Shown here piece by piece: positions 25,661-35,598 of a DNA stretch of 64,000 nt. This DNA is from Labrys miyagiensis. GTDB lineage: Bacteria > Pseudomonadota > Alphaproteobacteria > Rhizobiales > Labraceae. The translations under genes and the position numbers were made by a program. Where the stretch lies: assembly GCF_030160835.1 (NCBI RefSeq), contig NZ_BSPC01000054.1:186001-250000 (forward strand), given 5' to 3'. The notes under the pieces are model-generated. The model ran no database searches and was not told the origin of the DNA. It saw only the letters and a program-made list of their open reading frames with translations. Position 1 is the first letter of the stretch; each line of letters begins with the position of its first letter.

Positions 25661-26806
25661 ATGCAGAGCGGACGAGCCCGGGTAAGGCGACGAGAAAAGC
25701 CAGCATCGGTGGCCGCTCCCGGCGCCGGCACCGGGCGCACGCCGCTCCTGGTTGCCGAGCACAATCTGCGCGTTACGCTCGAGGCGATCCGCCGCGCCGG
25801 TCCCCTCACCCGCCTTGAACTCGCGCGCCGCAGCGGCTTGTCCGCGCCGGGACTGACCAACATCCTGCGTCGTCTCAGCGAAAACGGGCTGGTGACGGCC
25901 AGCCGGCGCCGCGGCGAGGGATCGGGCCAGCCGTCGGTGGAATTTGCCATCAACCCGAACGGCGCCTTCGCCATCGGCATTCGCCTGGCGGGGGCTGTGA
26001 GCGAGGCGGTGCTGATCGATCTTGGCGGGCAGGTGCGCGACAGGGTCATCTTCGATCCCGGCGCCGACCTGGCTGCGGCGATCGGCGAAATCCTGGCGCG
26101 CCTCAGGAGCGGGCCGGCCCAGCCACAGAATATCGTCGGCATCGGCATCGGTGCCAGCACGCCAGGCGCCCTGGACCCGGGATCCCTGAGCGCCGGCCTC
26201 AGCCCACTCCGCGTGATGGTGGAGCGCGATTGCGTGGTCGGCGCCCTGGCGGAGCGCATGTTCGGTGCGGGTCCGGTCGATGGCGGCCTCGTCCTCATCG
26301 TCATCGACGCGGCGGTGCGGGCCGGCCTCCTGTTGCAAGGTGTTCCCTTCGGCGGCGTGCATGGACGGGCCGGCGATATCGGCGCCATGCGAACCGGCCC
26401 CGACCAGGTGCCGCTCGATTCCGTGGTGGGCTTGGGTGCCCTGCACGCCAAGCTGACCCCTGCCGAGAAGAAGATGCTGCAGGACGGCGAGGATTTGCCG
26501 ATGACGCCTGCGGTATGCGCCTGGATCGAAACCGCGGCCGGCCATTTGCTCGACGCCATCATCGCGATGGCGGGATTCGTGGCGCCTGGCGCGATCCTGA
26601 TCGGGGGCGACCTGCCGCGCAACGCAATCGATGCCCTGATCGCGCGCATGGCGATGGAACGCGGCGACCGCACGATTCGGCCGGTCTCGACACCGTGGAT
26701 TTCGCCGATCCGGCCAGCAAGCTTTGCCGGAGGCGGCATCGCCGTCGGCGCCGCCCTGCTGCCCCTGTTCGATCAACTGCTGCCCTCGCCGATGGCAGCC
26801 GTCTAA
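25661..26806 (+). CDS. ROK-family transcriptional regulator
   Basis: A 381-residue regulator. An N-terminal winged helix (LEAIRRAGPLTRLELARRSGLS then LTNILRRLSENGLV) precedes a sugar-kinase-like ROK domain. The domain keeps HGRAGDIGA, related to the ROK signature, but lacks the catalytic DxGGT phosphate-binding motif and the zinc-binding CxCGxxGC cluster. It should therefore act as a sugar-responsive repressor and not as a kinase. The ATG at 25661 follows AGGAG. It stands alone on the plus strand before the mannoside-use genes and is one of two ROK regulators at this locus. Confidence 0.85.
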   Translation: MQSGRARVRRREKPASVAAPGAGTGRTPLLVAEHNLRVTLEAIRRAGPLTRLELARRSGLSAPGLTNILRRLSENGLVTASRRRGEGSGQPSVEFAINPNGAFAIGIRLAGAVSEAVLIDLGGQVRDRVIFDPGADLAAAIGEILARLRSGPAQPQNIVGIGIGASTPGALDPGSLSAGLSPLRVMVERDCVVGALAERMFGAGPVDGGLVLIVIDAAVRAGLLLQGVPFGGVHGRAGDIGAMRTGPDQVPLDSVVGLGALHAKLTPAEKKMLQDGEDLPMTPAVCAWIETAAGHLLDAIIAMAGFVAPGAILIGGDLPRNAIDALIARMAMERGDRTIRPVSTPWISPIRPASFAGGGIAVGAALLPLFDQLLPSPMAAV

Positions 26807-26894
26807 GGGGTCGTTAAGAAATAAGTGAATCGGCAAGCCGTTGTTGAGAGTGCGGGAGAGGCGTGGCGCGAGAAGCGCATTCTTGAACGATCCC
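26807..26894 (+). repeat. Copy A of an 88-base palindromic element
   Basis: It begins directly after the ROK stop codon. The ends form terminal inverted repeats (GGGTCGTTAAGA and TCTTGAACGATCCC), and the interior contains GTGAATCGGCAAGCCG. A second copy of exactly the same length in the same orientation lies at 27640-27727. This looks like a small non-autonomous mobile or RIME-like repeat. Confidence 0.8.
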
Positions 26895-27639
26895 TTGGTT
26901 AGCCGGTCAAACCCCTCGCCAGCGACCAGATCAATCGACAACACGCCGCGCGACCTCCTCCGCCGGTGATATACGCCGTTGGTGTTCATCGACACAAAAA
27001 GAGAACGGATCTTGACTCCTGTTCGTTGCCATGCTTTATTCCCTAATGGAATGAGGCGTCAGCAGCCGGCGCAAGCGCAACCCGGCTCCGAACGCTTCCA
27101 TCCACCCCGACAGCCTGTCCACGCGGGTAGGCGCCGGCGGTCACGCTTCTCTCGAAGCCGGCTTCCAGGGGGTGACGAGCGGGACAGACGGGATCGGCAC
27201 CCCATGGAAGTGCCACGCGATCCCTGGACGGAGCGTGAAGGGCTTGAGCCCGGCAACGCCTTCGTCTCCACGTCCCGCCGATGCGGTGAAGACGGCTCAT
27301 GCCACTGTCCGGCCAGGACTGCAGCGCTGAGCCCCTTCACCGAGCCGGCTGGTCAGGTTCGGATGGTCCGTGCCGTCCGCTCCCGGCTCGCCTCCGCCTT
27401 CAGAAGGCGGAAAAAACAGGTGGCCTTGCACGCCTTGTCAGCGGGCCAGGCAACCGGAACGGGGCGATGGCGGCCTGCACCGACAGTGCGGCCTTGCATC
27501 TTCCATGATCTTGCATTCACGGCTGCTCCGCAGCCGCCATCGCCCGGTCTCCTTATCAACCCAGCCGGAAAGGGCGTGGGAACGAGGGCGTTTGTGCGTT
27601 GTGGTGGGAAGGCGGCGGAGGCGAAAGAGATTGACGCTT
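26895..27639. other. Gene-free spacer between two 88-base elements, with strong inverted repeats
   Basis: No open frame here has convincing protein character. Two structures stand out. CCGCCTTC-A-GAAGGCGG near 27396-27412 is followed by six A. Arms GGGCGATGGCGGC (27462-27474) and GCCGCCATCGCCC (27533-27545) form a perfect 13-base inverted repeat around a 58-base interior, which holds GGCTGC-TCC-GCAGCC at its right edge. The content could be a decayed gene, a structured RNA or a composite repeat. Confidence 0.5.
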
Positions 27640-27727
27640 GGGATCGTTAAAAGAGCAGTGAATCGGCAAGCCGGTGTTCAGCGAACCAGGAGTGGCGCGC
27701 TCGAAGCACTTACGTTTTGACGATCCC
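27640..27727 (+). repeat. Copy B of the 88-base palindromic element
   Basis: Terminal inverted repeats GGGATCGTTAAAA and TTTTGACGATCCC (one mismatch) bound an 88-base unit. Its core (AGTGAATCGGCAAGCCG) matches copy A at 26807. It lies just beyond the 3' end of the dehydrogenase gene at 27759. Confidence 0.82.
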
Positions 27728-27758
27728 CAAGCTGTGTTTCAGACCCACCCCTCGAGCC

Positions 27759-28805
27759 TTACACGATGGCTTCGTCGCGGCGGCTGTGATCGGAGGCCAT
27801 CGCCTTGTCCAGCACCTTCTGGATATCGGCGGCGCGCCGGAAGGAGGGTTCCAGCGTCTTGCCCGCCCGCACCGCGGCCACGAAACGCTTGTAGTTGGTG
27901 TCGACGGGATCGTAGGGAATATCGCGCCAGTTGGCCGTGTCGAGGTCGCGGCCGAGGCAGGCGCGCAGATACGACCTGCCGGTGTCATAGATCATCTCGA
28001 TCGAGCCCTTCTCGCCATAGACCCGCAGGCGAAGCTGATCGAGCTGTCCCGCCGCCGTGCGGGTGGCCTGGATGGTGCCGACGGCGCCATTGCTGAAATC
28101 GACATTCATGGTGAAGCTGTCATTGGCGTCGAGATCATACTCGCCGATGGCGTTGCCCTCTATCTTGTCGAAGGTTTTCAGGCGGGCGAACACATGGGCG
28201 ACGTCCAGGCCCGATCCATAGGACGTGAAGTCGACGATGTGGATGCCGATATCACCGAGCGCGCCGTTGGAGCCATGCTTCCTGGACAGGCGCCAGAGCC
28301 ATTTGCTTTCGGTCTTCCAATCCCCCCAGGCCTTGCCGACCAGCCAGCTCTGCAGGTGGGAAGCCTCGATATGACGCACGGCGCCGATCTCGCCGGCGAG
28401 CACCATCTGCCGGCCCTTCTGCAAGGCGGGCGAGTTGCGATAGGTGAAGTTGACCATGCCGACCTTGCCGGATTTCTCCATAGCCTCGGTCATTTCCATG
28501 GCGAGACTGGCATCCGTCGCCAGCGGCTTTTCGCAGAAGACATGCTTGCCGGCGGCGATGGCCTGCATGGTGGTGGGATGATGGATACGGTCAGGTGTGA
28601 CATTGGCCACCGCGTCGAACTCACCCCATTTCAGGGCGTCTTCGAGGCTAGCGAACTGCCGGGCTATGTTGTGCGCGGCGCAGAAGGCCGCGAGCCGGTC
28701 GGGCACGACATCGACGCCCCCCACGACGCTGACGCCGTCGATCGCGGAGAAGTTTTCGGCGTGCTGCTTGGCCATGCCGCCAGTGCCGAGAATGAGAATG
28801 CGCAT
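27759..28805 (-). CDS. Gfo/Idh/MocA-family oxidoreductase
   Basis: A 348-residue NAD(P)-dependent dehydrogenase. The N-terminal Rossmann fold starts MRILILGTGGMAKQHAENF, and the family motif EKPLATD is present (VFCEKPLATD). The C-terminal half has the usual GFO/IDH/MocA alpha/beta domain (GALGDIGIHIVDF). Relatives oxidise or reduce sugars, inositols and glycosides, some by C3 oxidation of glycosides. It is divergent from and next to a CUT1 sugar importer, an isomerase and an alpha-mannosidase, so a mannose-derived or keto-glycoside substrate is plausible. It follows the ATPase gene on the same strand. Confidence 0.88.
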   Translation of the reverse strand: MRILILGTGGMAKQHAENFSAIDGVSVVGGVDVVPDRLAAFCAAHNIARQFASLEDALKWGEFDAVANVTPDRIHHPTTMQAIAAGKHVFCEKPLATDASLAMEMTEAMEKSGKVGMVNFTYRNSPALQKGRQMVLAGEIGAVRHIEASHLQSWLVGKAWGDWKTESKWLWRLSRKHGSNGALGDIGIHIVDFTSYGSGLDVAHVFARLKTFDKIEGNAIGEYDLDANDSFTMNVDFSNGAVGTIQATRTAAGQLDQLRLRVYGEKGSIEMIYDTGRSYLRACLGRDLDTANWRDIPYDPVDTNYKRFVAAVRAGKTLEPSFRRAADIQKVLDKAMASDHSRRDEAIV

Positions 28806-28868
28806 GTTCTTTCCTTGAGCGTGAGCAATAAGGCGCGCCCCCCGGAACGCCGGTTGGGGTGAAAGGGA

Positions 28869-29876
<1,008 letters not shown>

Positions 29877-30018
29877 GCTGGTTTCCTCCCGGGGTCGTCT
29901 TTTGGCGACTTGACACGAAAACAAAGTCACTTAATCTAATCAATGCAGCATCAAAACTACCTCAGGTCAACTGTGAGAATTCCGCTGCAGGGCATTCCCT
30001 TGGGAGGAAACCATTGTG

Positions 30019-31314
30019 ATGAGACATCTCGTCGGCGCCTTGGCGCTGAGCACGATCCTATGCTCCGCACTGCCCGCCTATTCCGATGATCTGACGGCCC
30101 CTGACCGTATCGGGCTGGCCAGCGCACCCAACAAGCTGATCCTGCGCGTAACCCTCGACAGCCCCGGCAATGCCGATGCGAACATCGCCAAGGGCTACCA
30201 GGATCTCTATGTCGACTTCATCAAGAAGCACCCCGACTGGCAACTTCAGATGCAGTACATGTCGCAGGACATCGGTACCGAACAGGCCAAGATGCTCGAG
30301 CAGGCCAAGGCCGGCACGGCACCCGATTGCGCCTCGGTCGACTCCTTCGTCCTCGGCCAGTTCAAGGTCAATCACGTCCTGGCCGACTTCACGCCGTTCT
30401 TCAGCAAGGAAGAGATCTCCGACCTCTTCCCCTTCGTACGCGATGGCATCAGCGACAAGGATGGCAAGATCTACGCCTGGTGGTGGGACACCGATCTGCG
30501 CGTCCTCTACCGTCGCACCGATATCAACAAGGATGCGCCGCAGACCTGGGACGATCTCAAGAAGGCGGGCCTCGCCTCCAAGGACCAGGGCATGGAGGGC
30601 GTGCTGTTCAATGGCGGCCGCTATGAAGGCGCCACCTTCGACTGGCTTTCCAATTATTGGGATCTCGGCGGCAAGCTCGTCGACGATACCGGCAAGCCGG
30701 TGTTCGGCGACGACGAGAATCGGCCCAAATTCCTCAAGGCCCTCAACTACTACAAGGGCCTGGTGGATTCGGGCGCCGCGCCCAAGCGTGTGACAACCAT
30801 CGCCAACTACGATGACCTGAATGCCGCGGCCGCTGCCGGAACAACCTCCTTGTTCTTCGGCGGCAACTGGCAGCTCGCCCAACTCAAGGCGACCCTCGAA
30901 CCCGACGCCTTCGCCAAATGGGCCTTCTCGCCGCTTCCGGGACCAACCGCCGACAAGCGCCAGACTGGCACCGGCGGCTGGACCTTCGCTTCCTTCAGCA
31001 AGGACCCCAAGAAGATCGAGATGTGCGCCAACCTGGTGCGCGACGTCTATATGGGCCCGGCCAACGCCTTGCAGCAGCAATTGCCGACCAGGGCATCGCT
31101 GTTCGACAAATATCCGGTGTTCGCGACCGAAGAGAACAAGACCTTCGCAGCGGCGCTGAAGGATGGCCAGGCCCGGCCGGGCGCGCCGATCTATCCTGAA
31201 ATCTCCAATCAGATTCAGATTATGATGGGCGACGTGTTGTCGGGGACCAAGTCTCCCGAGGACGCCTTGACGGGCGCCTATAACGCCGCGCTCGAGGCCT
31301 ACAAGCGCCTCTGA
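30019..31314 (+). CDS. Sugar ABC transporter substrate-binding protein (CUT1)
   Basis: A periplasmic binding protein of 431 residues (432 if the adjacent GTG at 30016 is used; GGGAGG precedes both). A Sec signal peptide MRHLVGALALSTILCSALPAYS is followed by a type II CUT1 fold (IYAWWWDTDLRVLYRRTDI and DLNAAAAAGTTSLFFGGNW). The length suits di- or oligosaccharide binders. It is first in an operon with two permeases, and with the GH38 mannosidase nearby a mannoside is the likely ligand. Confidence 0.88.
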   Translation: MRHLVGALALSTILCSALPAYSDDLTAPDRIGLASAPNKLILRVTLDSPGNADANIAKGYQDLYVDFIKKHPDWQLQMQYMSQDIGTEQAKMLEQAKAGTAPDCASVDSFVLGQFKVNHVLADFTPFFSKEEISDLFPFVRDGISDKDGKIYAWWWDTDLRVLYRRTDINKDAPQTWDDLKKAGLASKDQGMEGVLFNGGRYEGATFDWLSNYWDLGGKLVDDTGKPVFGDDENRPKFLKALNYYKGLVDSGAAPKRVTTIANYDDLNAAAAAGTTSLFFGGNWQLAQLKATLEPDAFAKWAFSPLPGPTADKRQTGTGGWTFASFSKDPKKIEMCANLVRDVYMGPANALQQQLPTRASLFDKYPVFATEENKTFAAALKDGQARPGAPIYPEISNQIQIMMGDVLSGTKSPEDALTGAYNAALEAYKRL

Positions 31315-31359
31315 GCAGATTCCGGAAAAGTGTTCCGCGGTTTTCCGACAAGAATCTGC
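31315..31359 (+). repeat. Large interrupted hairpin between binding protein and permease genes
   Basis: GCAGATTC-CGGAAAA pairs with TTTTCCG-(ACAA)-GAATCTGC around an 11-base loop. It begins immediately after the stop codon of the binding-protein gene. The motif resembles a common rhizobial intergenic repeat. In this position it could protect the binding-protein message or reduce read-through into the permease genes. Confidence 0.75.
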
Positions 31360-31494
31360 GGCAAAACAAGCAACTAAGCGGACGAAGCGTTGGCCTGCCA
31401 ACGATAGTCTGCTTAGCGGCGATGAGCCGGCGCCGTCTGCTTCCTCCCCGGGCGGCGCCGACCTTTTTCTCGATCCAGGCGAACCAGGCGAACC

Positions 31495-32424
31495 ATGAGC
31501 GCAGTGACCGCGGCCCCCCTGACAGGCCGACTTGCCAGCCGGTTGGGACGCCGCTTCACAGGTGCGCCCTTGCCCTGGATACTGCCGGTTATCCTGGTGA
31601 TCGGCGTCTTCTATCTCTATCCGGTCTTCGACGTGTTTCGTCTGGCGTTCACGGACGCCACCCTGATCGGCAATCGCGAAAGCTATACGCTGGGCTCGAT
31701 CGTCAACGGGCTGAGCTCCCCGGCGCTGCCGGGCATCCTGCTGACCACGCTGATCTTCACGGGGGGCAGTGTGGTCGGCCAGCAATTGTTCGGCCTGGCG
31801 ATTGCGCTGGTGGTCATCCGTGGGGAAAAGCGCCGCCTGTGGGGCACCACGGTGCTGCGCACGACCGCGCTCGTCGCCTGGGTGGTTCCCGGCATCGCGG
31901 GCGGCATCATCTGGCAGATGCTGTTCAGCGAGGCGCCTTACGGCGCGCTCAACAGCATGTTGCGGGTCATGCACCTGCACCCCGTGGCCTGGCTCTCCGA
32001 TCCCGCCATGGCGCCGTGGTCGGCCGTGATCGCCAATGTCTGGCGCGGCACCGCCTTCTCGATGGTGGTGATGTATGCCGCCCTCAAGAGCATCGACCCC
32101 GCGCTCTATGAAGCAGCCGAGATGGACGGCGCCTCGGCCGGCCAGCGCCTGATCTACATCACGCTGCCGCAATTGCGGGCGGCCATCCTGGTCAACATGA
32201 TCCTGATCACGATCCTGACCATCAATACCTTCGACGCCATCATTGCGCTGACGGGCGGCGGACCGGGACGCGCCACGGAAGTGCTCTCGCTCTATGTCTT
32301 CAACATCGTCTTCCGCAATTACGACCTTTCCGGCGGCAGCGTGTTGTCGGTGCTGATGCTGGTGATCAGCCTGGGGCTTGCCCTCGTCTATGCCTGGTTC
32401 CTGCCACGGGAGGAGCCGACATGA
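31495..32424 (+). CDS. Sugar ABC transporter permease (CUT1, MalF/UgpA-like)
   Basis: A 309-residue inner-membrane permease with six or so helices. The cytoplasmic EAA loop reads EAAEMDGASAGQRLIYITLP. The ligand-specific partner is the MalG-like permease that overlaps its stop by four bases. A polar, arginine-rich N-terminus (LTGRLASRLGRRF) precedes the first helix. Confidence 0.89.
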   Translation: MSAVTAAPLTGRLASRLGRRFTGAPLPWILPVILVIGVFYLYPVFDVFRLAFTDATLIGNRESYTLGSIVNGLSSPALPGILLTTLIFTGGSVVGQQLFGLAIALVVIRGEKRRLWGTTVLRTTALVAWVVPGIAGGIIWQMLFSEAPYGALNSMLRVMHLHPVAWLSDPAMAPWSAVIANVWRGTAFSMVVMYAALKSIDPALYEAAEMDGASAGQRLIYITLPQLRAAILVNMILITILTINTFDAIIALTGGGPGRATEVLSLYVFNIVFRNYDLSGGSVLSVLMLVISLGLALVYAWFLPREEPT

Positions 32425-33263
32425 CCGGCAGGACCGTGGATCGCGTCGGCGACGTGCTGAGCTATGTCTTCATGGCGCTCACCTTCGTGTTCTTCGCCGG
32501 GCCGCTTTCCTGGCTGCTGTCGATCGCCATGCGCGACAAGCGGGAGATCTATCTCGGCGTCTCCCGCTACATTCCCAAGAACCCGACCTTCGACAATTTC
32601 ATCGCGGTGATGACCAACAGCTTCTTCCCCACCTATCTGTGGAATGGGCTGAAGCTCGCCTCGCTCAGCGCCATCGGCGTGCTGATCGTGGCGATGCCCG
32701 CCGCCTATGCCTTCTCGCGCTTTACCTTCCGCGGCAAGGGCCTGTGGATGATGGGGCTGCTGGCCTTCCAGATGATCTCGCCGCTGGTGATCATGGTGCC
32801 GCTCTATCGCTACATGAACCGCGTCGGCCTGACCGACAGTCACTTCGGCGTCATCATGGTCTATATCGCCCTTGGCGTGCCGCTCGCGGCCTGGCTGCTC
32901 AAGGGGACGATCGACGCCATTCCCAAGAGCCTCGACGAGGCGGCGATGATCGACGGCTGCAGCCGCTTCTCGACATTCTGGCGCATCATCCTGCCGCTGT
33001 CCGGGCCGGGCATCGCCTCGGTCTTCATCATCACCGTGATCGCCGGCTGGTCGCAGTTCCTGGTGCCGTTTCTGCTGCTGACGAAGAACGATCTGCTGCC
33101 CATCGGGGTCGGCATCTTCAACTTCAAGGGCATGCAGACCGATTCCTCGATCCAATTGCTCGCGTCCGCCTGCCTGATCTCGGTCGTGCCGGCGATCGTG
33201 GCCTTCCTCCTGCTCCAGAGGCTGATCCTAGGGGCGATGACCTCGGGAGCGGTCAAGGGATAG
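32421..33263 (+). CDS. Sugar ABC transporter permease (CUT1, MalG-like)
   Basis: A 280-residue permease with an EAA loop DEAAMIDGCSRFSTFWRIILP and six predicted helices. It forms the heterodimeric pore with the permease at 31495. Its start overlaps that gene's stop (ATGA). The ROK regulator gene follows after a 90-base gap on the same strand. Confidence 0.89.
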   Translation: MTGRTVDRVGDVLSYVFMALTFVFFAGPLSWLLSIAMRDKREIYLGVSRYIPKNPTFDNFIAVMTNSFFPTYLWNGLKLASLSAIGVLIVAMPAAYAFSRFTFRGKGLWMMGLLAFQMISPLVIMVPLYRYMNRVGLTDSHFGVIMVYIALGVPLAAWLLKGTIDAIPKSLDEAAMIDGCSRFSTFWRIILPLSGPGIASVFIITVIAGWSQFLVPFLLLTKNDLLPIGVGIFNFKGMQTDSSIQLLASACLISVVPAIVAFLLLQRLILGAMTSGAVKG

Positions 33264-33354
33264 GCCGGATCCCTCACGGATGGCGGTCAACAGCTTCGCA
33301 ACGGCGCGAGATGCAATTCGAGCCGTGTCAATTCGAAAGTGGGCTTTCAGTATC

Positions 33355-34602
33355 ATGGTCGCGCGACAACGGACCCAGCCAATCCAGACCGAGGACCTTG
33401 CCGGCTCCAATGCGGGGCATGCCGGGGAGCACAATCGTGCCCTGGTGCTGCGGGCGATCCACTGGGATGCACCGATCTCGCGCGTCGAAATCGCACGCAA
33501 GACCGGATTGACCAAGCAAACGATCGCCCGCATCGTGGACAGGCTCCTCGACGAGGGGCTGATCATGGAGGCGCGCCGCCGCCACGGCCTGCGCGGCCAG
33601 CCGGCCATCGAGCTCGAGATCAACCCCGAAGGCTGCTACTCCATCGGTGTGCATATCGACCGCGACCACCTGACCATCCTGGCGGTTGACGCCATCGGCA
33701 CGGTGCGCGGGCGCGTCCACCACGAGAAACGCGCCATCCTCCCCGCTGAATTCGTCGAACTTACCGGCGAGGCGATCTCCTATTTCCGCCGCAGCAAGCT
33801 GATCGACGAGGCCAGGTTGAGCGGCATCGGCCTCGCCATCCCCGACTGGCTCGGCGAGATCCCGTTTCTCGGCATGCCGGATAATTACTCGCAATGGACC
33901 AATTTCGACGTCCGCACCGCTTTGGCCAATTTTACCGCGTGCCCGATCTTCATCGATAATGAGTCCAACGCCGCGGCGGTGGCCGAACTCGACTATGGCC
34001 TTGGCGCGGAGAGCCGCGACTTCTTCTACATCTCCATCAACGCCCTCCTCGGCGGTGGCCTGGTGCTCGACGGCGTGCGCCATCGCGGTGCCATGGGTCT
34101 CAGTGGCGAAATAGGCTGGATGCCGGTTATCACCGACGATGGCCCGGCGCCCCGCAAGATCACCTTGCTCGGGCAAGTCTTTGCGTTGCTCTGGCTCTAC
34201 GAATATCTGCGCCAGCACGATGTGCACGTCAGCAAGCCGCAGGATCTGCTGGCCCTGGACGCTCGCGGGCGAGCCCTGGTCTCCGCCTGGCTCAAGCAGA
34301 TGAGCATCCACATCGCCGATGCGGTCGTCCATATCGGCCTGATCGTCGATCCCGACGCCGTGCTTGTTGGCGGACGGCTCCCGGTTCGCATGATCGACGA
34401 GTTGCTGCGCTACATCCACGAGCATCTCGCCAAGGCAGACCCGAACCTGCCCTCCATTCACCGCGCCTCGATTGCCGAGGATGCCGGAGCGTTGGGCGCG
34501 GCGGCGATGTCGACAGCCTCGGCGCTGATGCTCGGCTCAGTCGATCCAGCCCAGCGTACGCGCATGCCGCTCCAGAATTTACAACGACCGACAGGCTTTT
34601 GA
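33355..34602 (+). CDS. ROK-family transcriptional regulator
   Basis: A 415-residue regulator with an N-terminal winged helix (LRAIHWDAPISRVEIARKTGLTKQ then TIARIVDRLLDEGLI) and a ROK kinase-like domain containing GIGLAIPDWLGE, FIDNESNAAAVAE and the ROK-like GAMGLSGEIGW. No CxCGxxGC zinc cluster is present, so kinase activity is unlikely. The ATG at 33355 gives a normal length; an earlier ATG at 33280 is possible. It lies within the transporter-isomerase-mannosidase gene string and probably responds to the imported sugar. Confidence 0.86.
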   Translation: MVARQRTQPIQTEDLAGSNAGHAGEHNRALVLRAIHWDAPISRVEIARKTGLTKQTIARIVDRLLDEGLIMEARRRHGLRGQPAIELEINPEGCYSIGVHIDRDHLTILAVDAIGTVRGRVHHEKRAILPAEFVELTGEAISYFRRSKLIDEARLSGIGLAIPDWLGEIPFLGMPDNYSQWTNFDVRTALANFTACPIFIDNESNAAAVAELDYGLGAESRDFFYISINALLGGGLVLDGVRHRGAMGLSGEIGWMPVITDDGPAPRKITLLGQVFALLWLYEYLRQHDVHVSKPQDLLALDARGRALVSAWLKQMSIHIADAVVHIGLIVDPDAVLVGGRLPVRMIDELLRYIHEHLAKADPNLPSIHRASIAEDAGALGAAAMSTASALMLGSVDPAQRTRMPLQNLQRPTGF

Positions 34603-34645
34603 ACCGAACTCTCCCTAGCAAGTCATCGAATAGCTGAAAGACATT

Positions 34646-35503
34646 ATGATGAAGATCGGCTTTTACACCTCCACCTTCAACGACCGGCCCGCCGAGGAAG
34701 TGATCGGCTTTGCCAAGGACGCCGGATTCGACGCCATCGAACTCGACGTCAGGGGCCATATCAAGACGCCCGAGAACGTGGCGCCCGTCGTCGCCAAGGC
34801 GCGGGAGGCGGGCCTTTTCGTCTGCTCGATCACCCATTTCGGCAACCAGCTTGATCCCGATCCGGCTCAGCGCCAGGCCTTGCGCACAATTACAGGCGAG
34901 TTCGCCCAGGCCGTCGGCGATGCGGGCGTCCCGCTCTTGGTGATCTTTCCGGGGCGTGACAGAACCTCATCGGAAGAGGACAACTATGCCAGCTTCGCCG
35001 CCCATGTGAACCAGCTCATCGCCGACACCGCCGCCAGCGGATTGCAATTTGCGATCGAGAACTGGCCGGGGCCGAACGATGATTTCATCGGTGTCACGCC
35101 GGAAGGCTGGCTGAAGCTGTTCTCGCTGATCCCCAGCAACCGCTTCGGCCTCGAATTCGATCCGTCGCACCTGATACGCCTCGGCATCGACCCCTATGCG
35201 GCGCTGGATCTCGTCAAGGACCGCGTCAAGATCCTGCACGGCAAGGATACCTCGATCGACCCCGAGCGGCTGCAGGCCATCGGCTATCACGCCAAGGGCT
35301 GGTGGCGTTATCGCCTGCCCGGCAGCGGCCTTCTCGATTGGCCGCGATTCATCGCCCAGGCCCGCGATTTCGGCTTCGACGGCACGATATCGATCGAGCA
35401 CGAGGATTCGGACTATGGCTGGCCGGGCAAGGATCTGGCGGCTCGCAAGGAAGGGGAGCGCAAGGCCCTCGCCTTCCTCAGAGGCGTCATCGGCTCGCGC
35501 TAG
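34646..35503 (+). CDS. Sugar phosphate isomerase/epimerase (xylose isomerase-like TIM barrel)
   Basis: A 285-residue protein of the AP-endonuclease-2/xylose isomerase-like TIM barrel family. Metal-binding-type acidic and histidine residues are visible: ENWPGPNDDF (Glu), GLEFDPSHLIRLG (Asp/His), ILHGKDTSID and ISIEHEDSDYGW. Such proteins epimerise or isomerise sugars or keto-sugars and often accompany Gfo/Idh/MocA dehydrogenases, as here. Two adjacent ATGs (34646 and 34649) could start it. It sits between the second ROK gene and the mannosidase gene. Confidence 0.85.
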   Translation: MMKIGFYTSTFNDRPAEEVIGFAKDAGFDAIELDVRGHIKTPENVAPVVAKAREAGLFVCSITHFGNQLDPDPAQRQALRTITGEFAQAVGDAGVPLLVIFPGRDRTSSEEDNYASFAAHVNQLIADTAASGLQFAIENWPGPNDDFIGVTPEGWLKLFSLIPSNRFGLEFDPSHLIRLGIDPYAALDLVKDRVKILHGKDTSIDPERLQAIGYHAKGWWRYRLPGSGLLDWPRFIAQARDFGFDGTISIEHEDSDYGWPGKDLAARKEGERKALAFLRGVIGSR

Positions 35504-35598
35504 CGCCCGCCATTCGTCGCGTCCCGGAGACGCCGCCCTCGCGCGGCCTTCGGAGCGCGGCTCCATTCCCCCACGGTTTTTCGCGACAGGACAGATCC

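Noticed and set aside
27396-27418. Hairpin CCGCCTTC-A-GAAGGCGG with six A as a terminator
   Set aside because: The A-run is on the wrong side for a plus-strand terminator, and on the minus strand the T-run precedes the stem.
26979-27650. Possible 223-residue protein in the spacer between the 88-base elements
   Set aside because: The translation is Arg/Pro-rich without motifs, overlaps strong inverted repeats and has no ribosome-binding site.
30058-32172. Open frame of about 700 codons antisense to the CUT1 binding protein and permease
   Set aside because: The plus-strand genes have clear family motifs. The antisense product is rich in His/Arg/Gly without domain structure.
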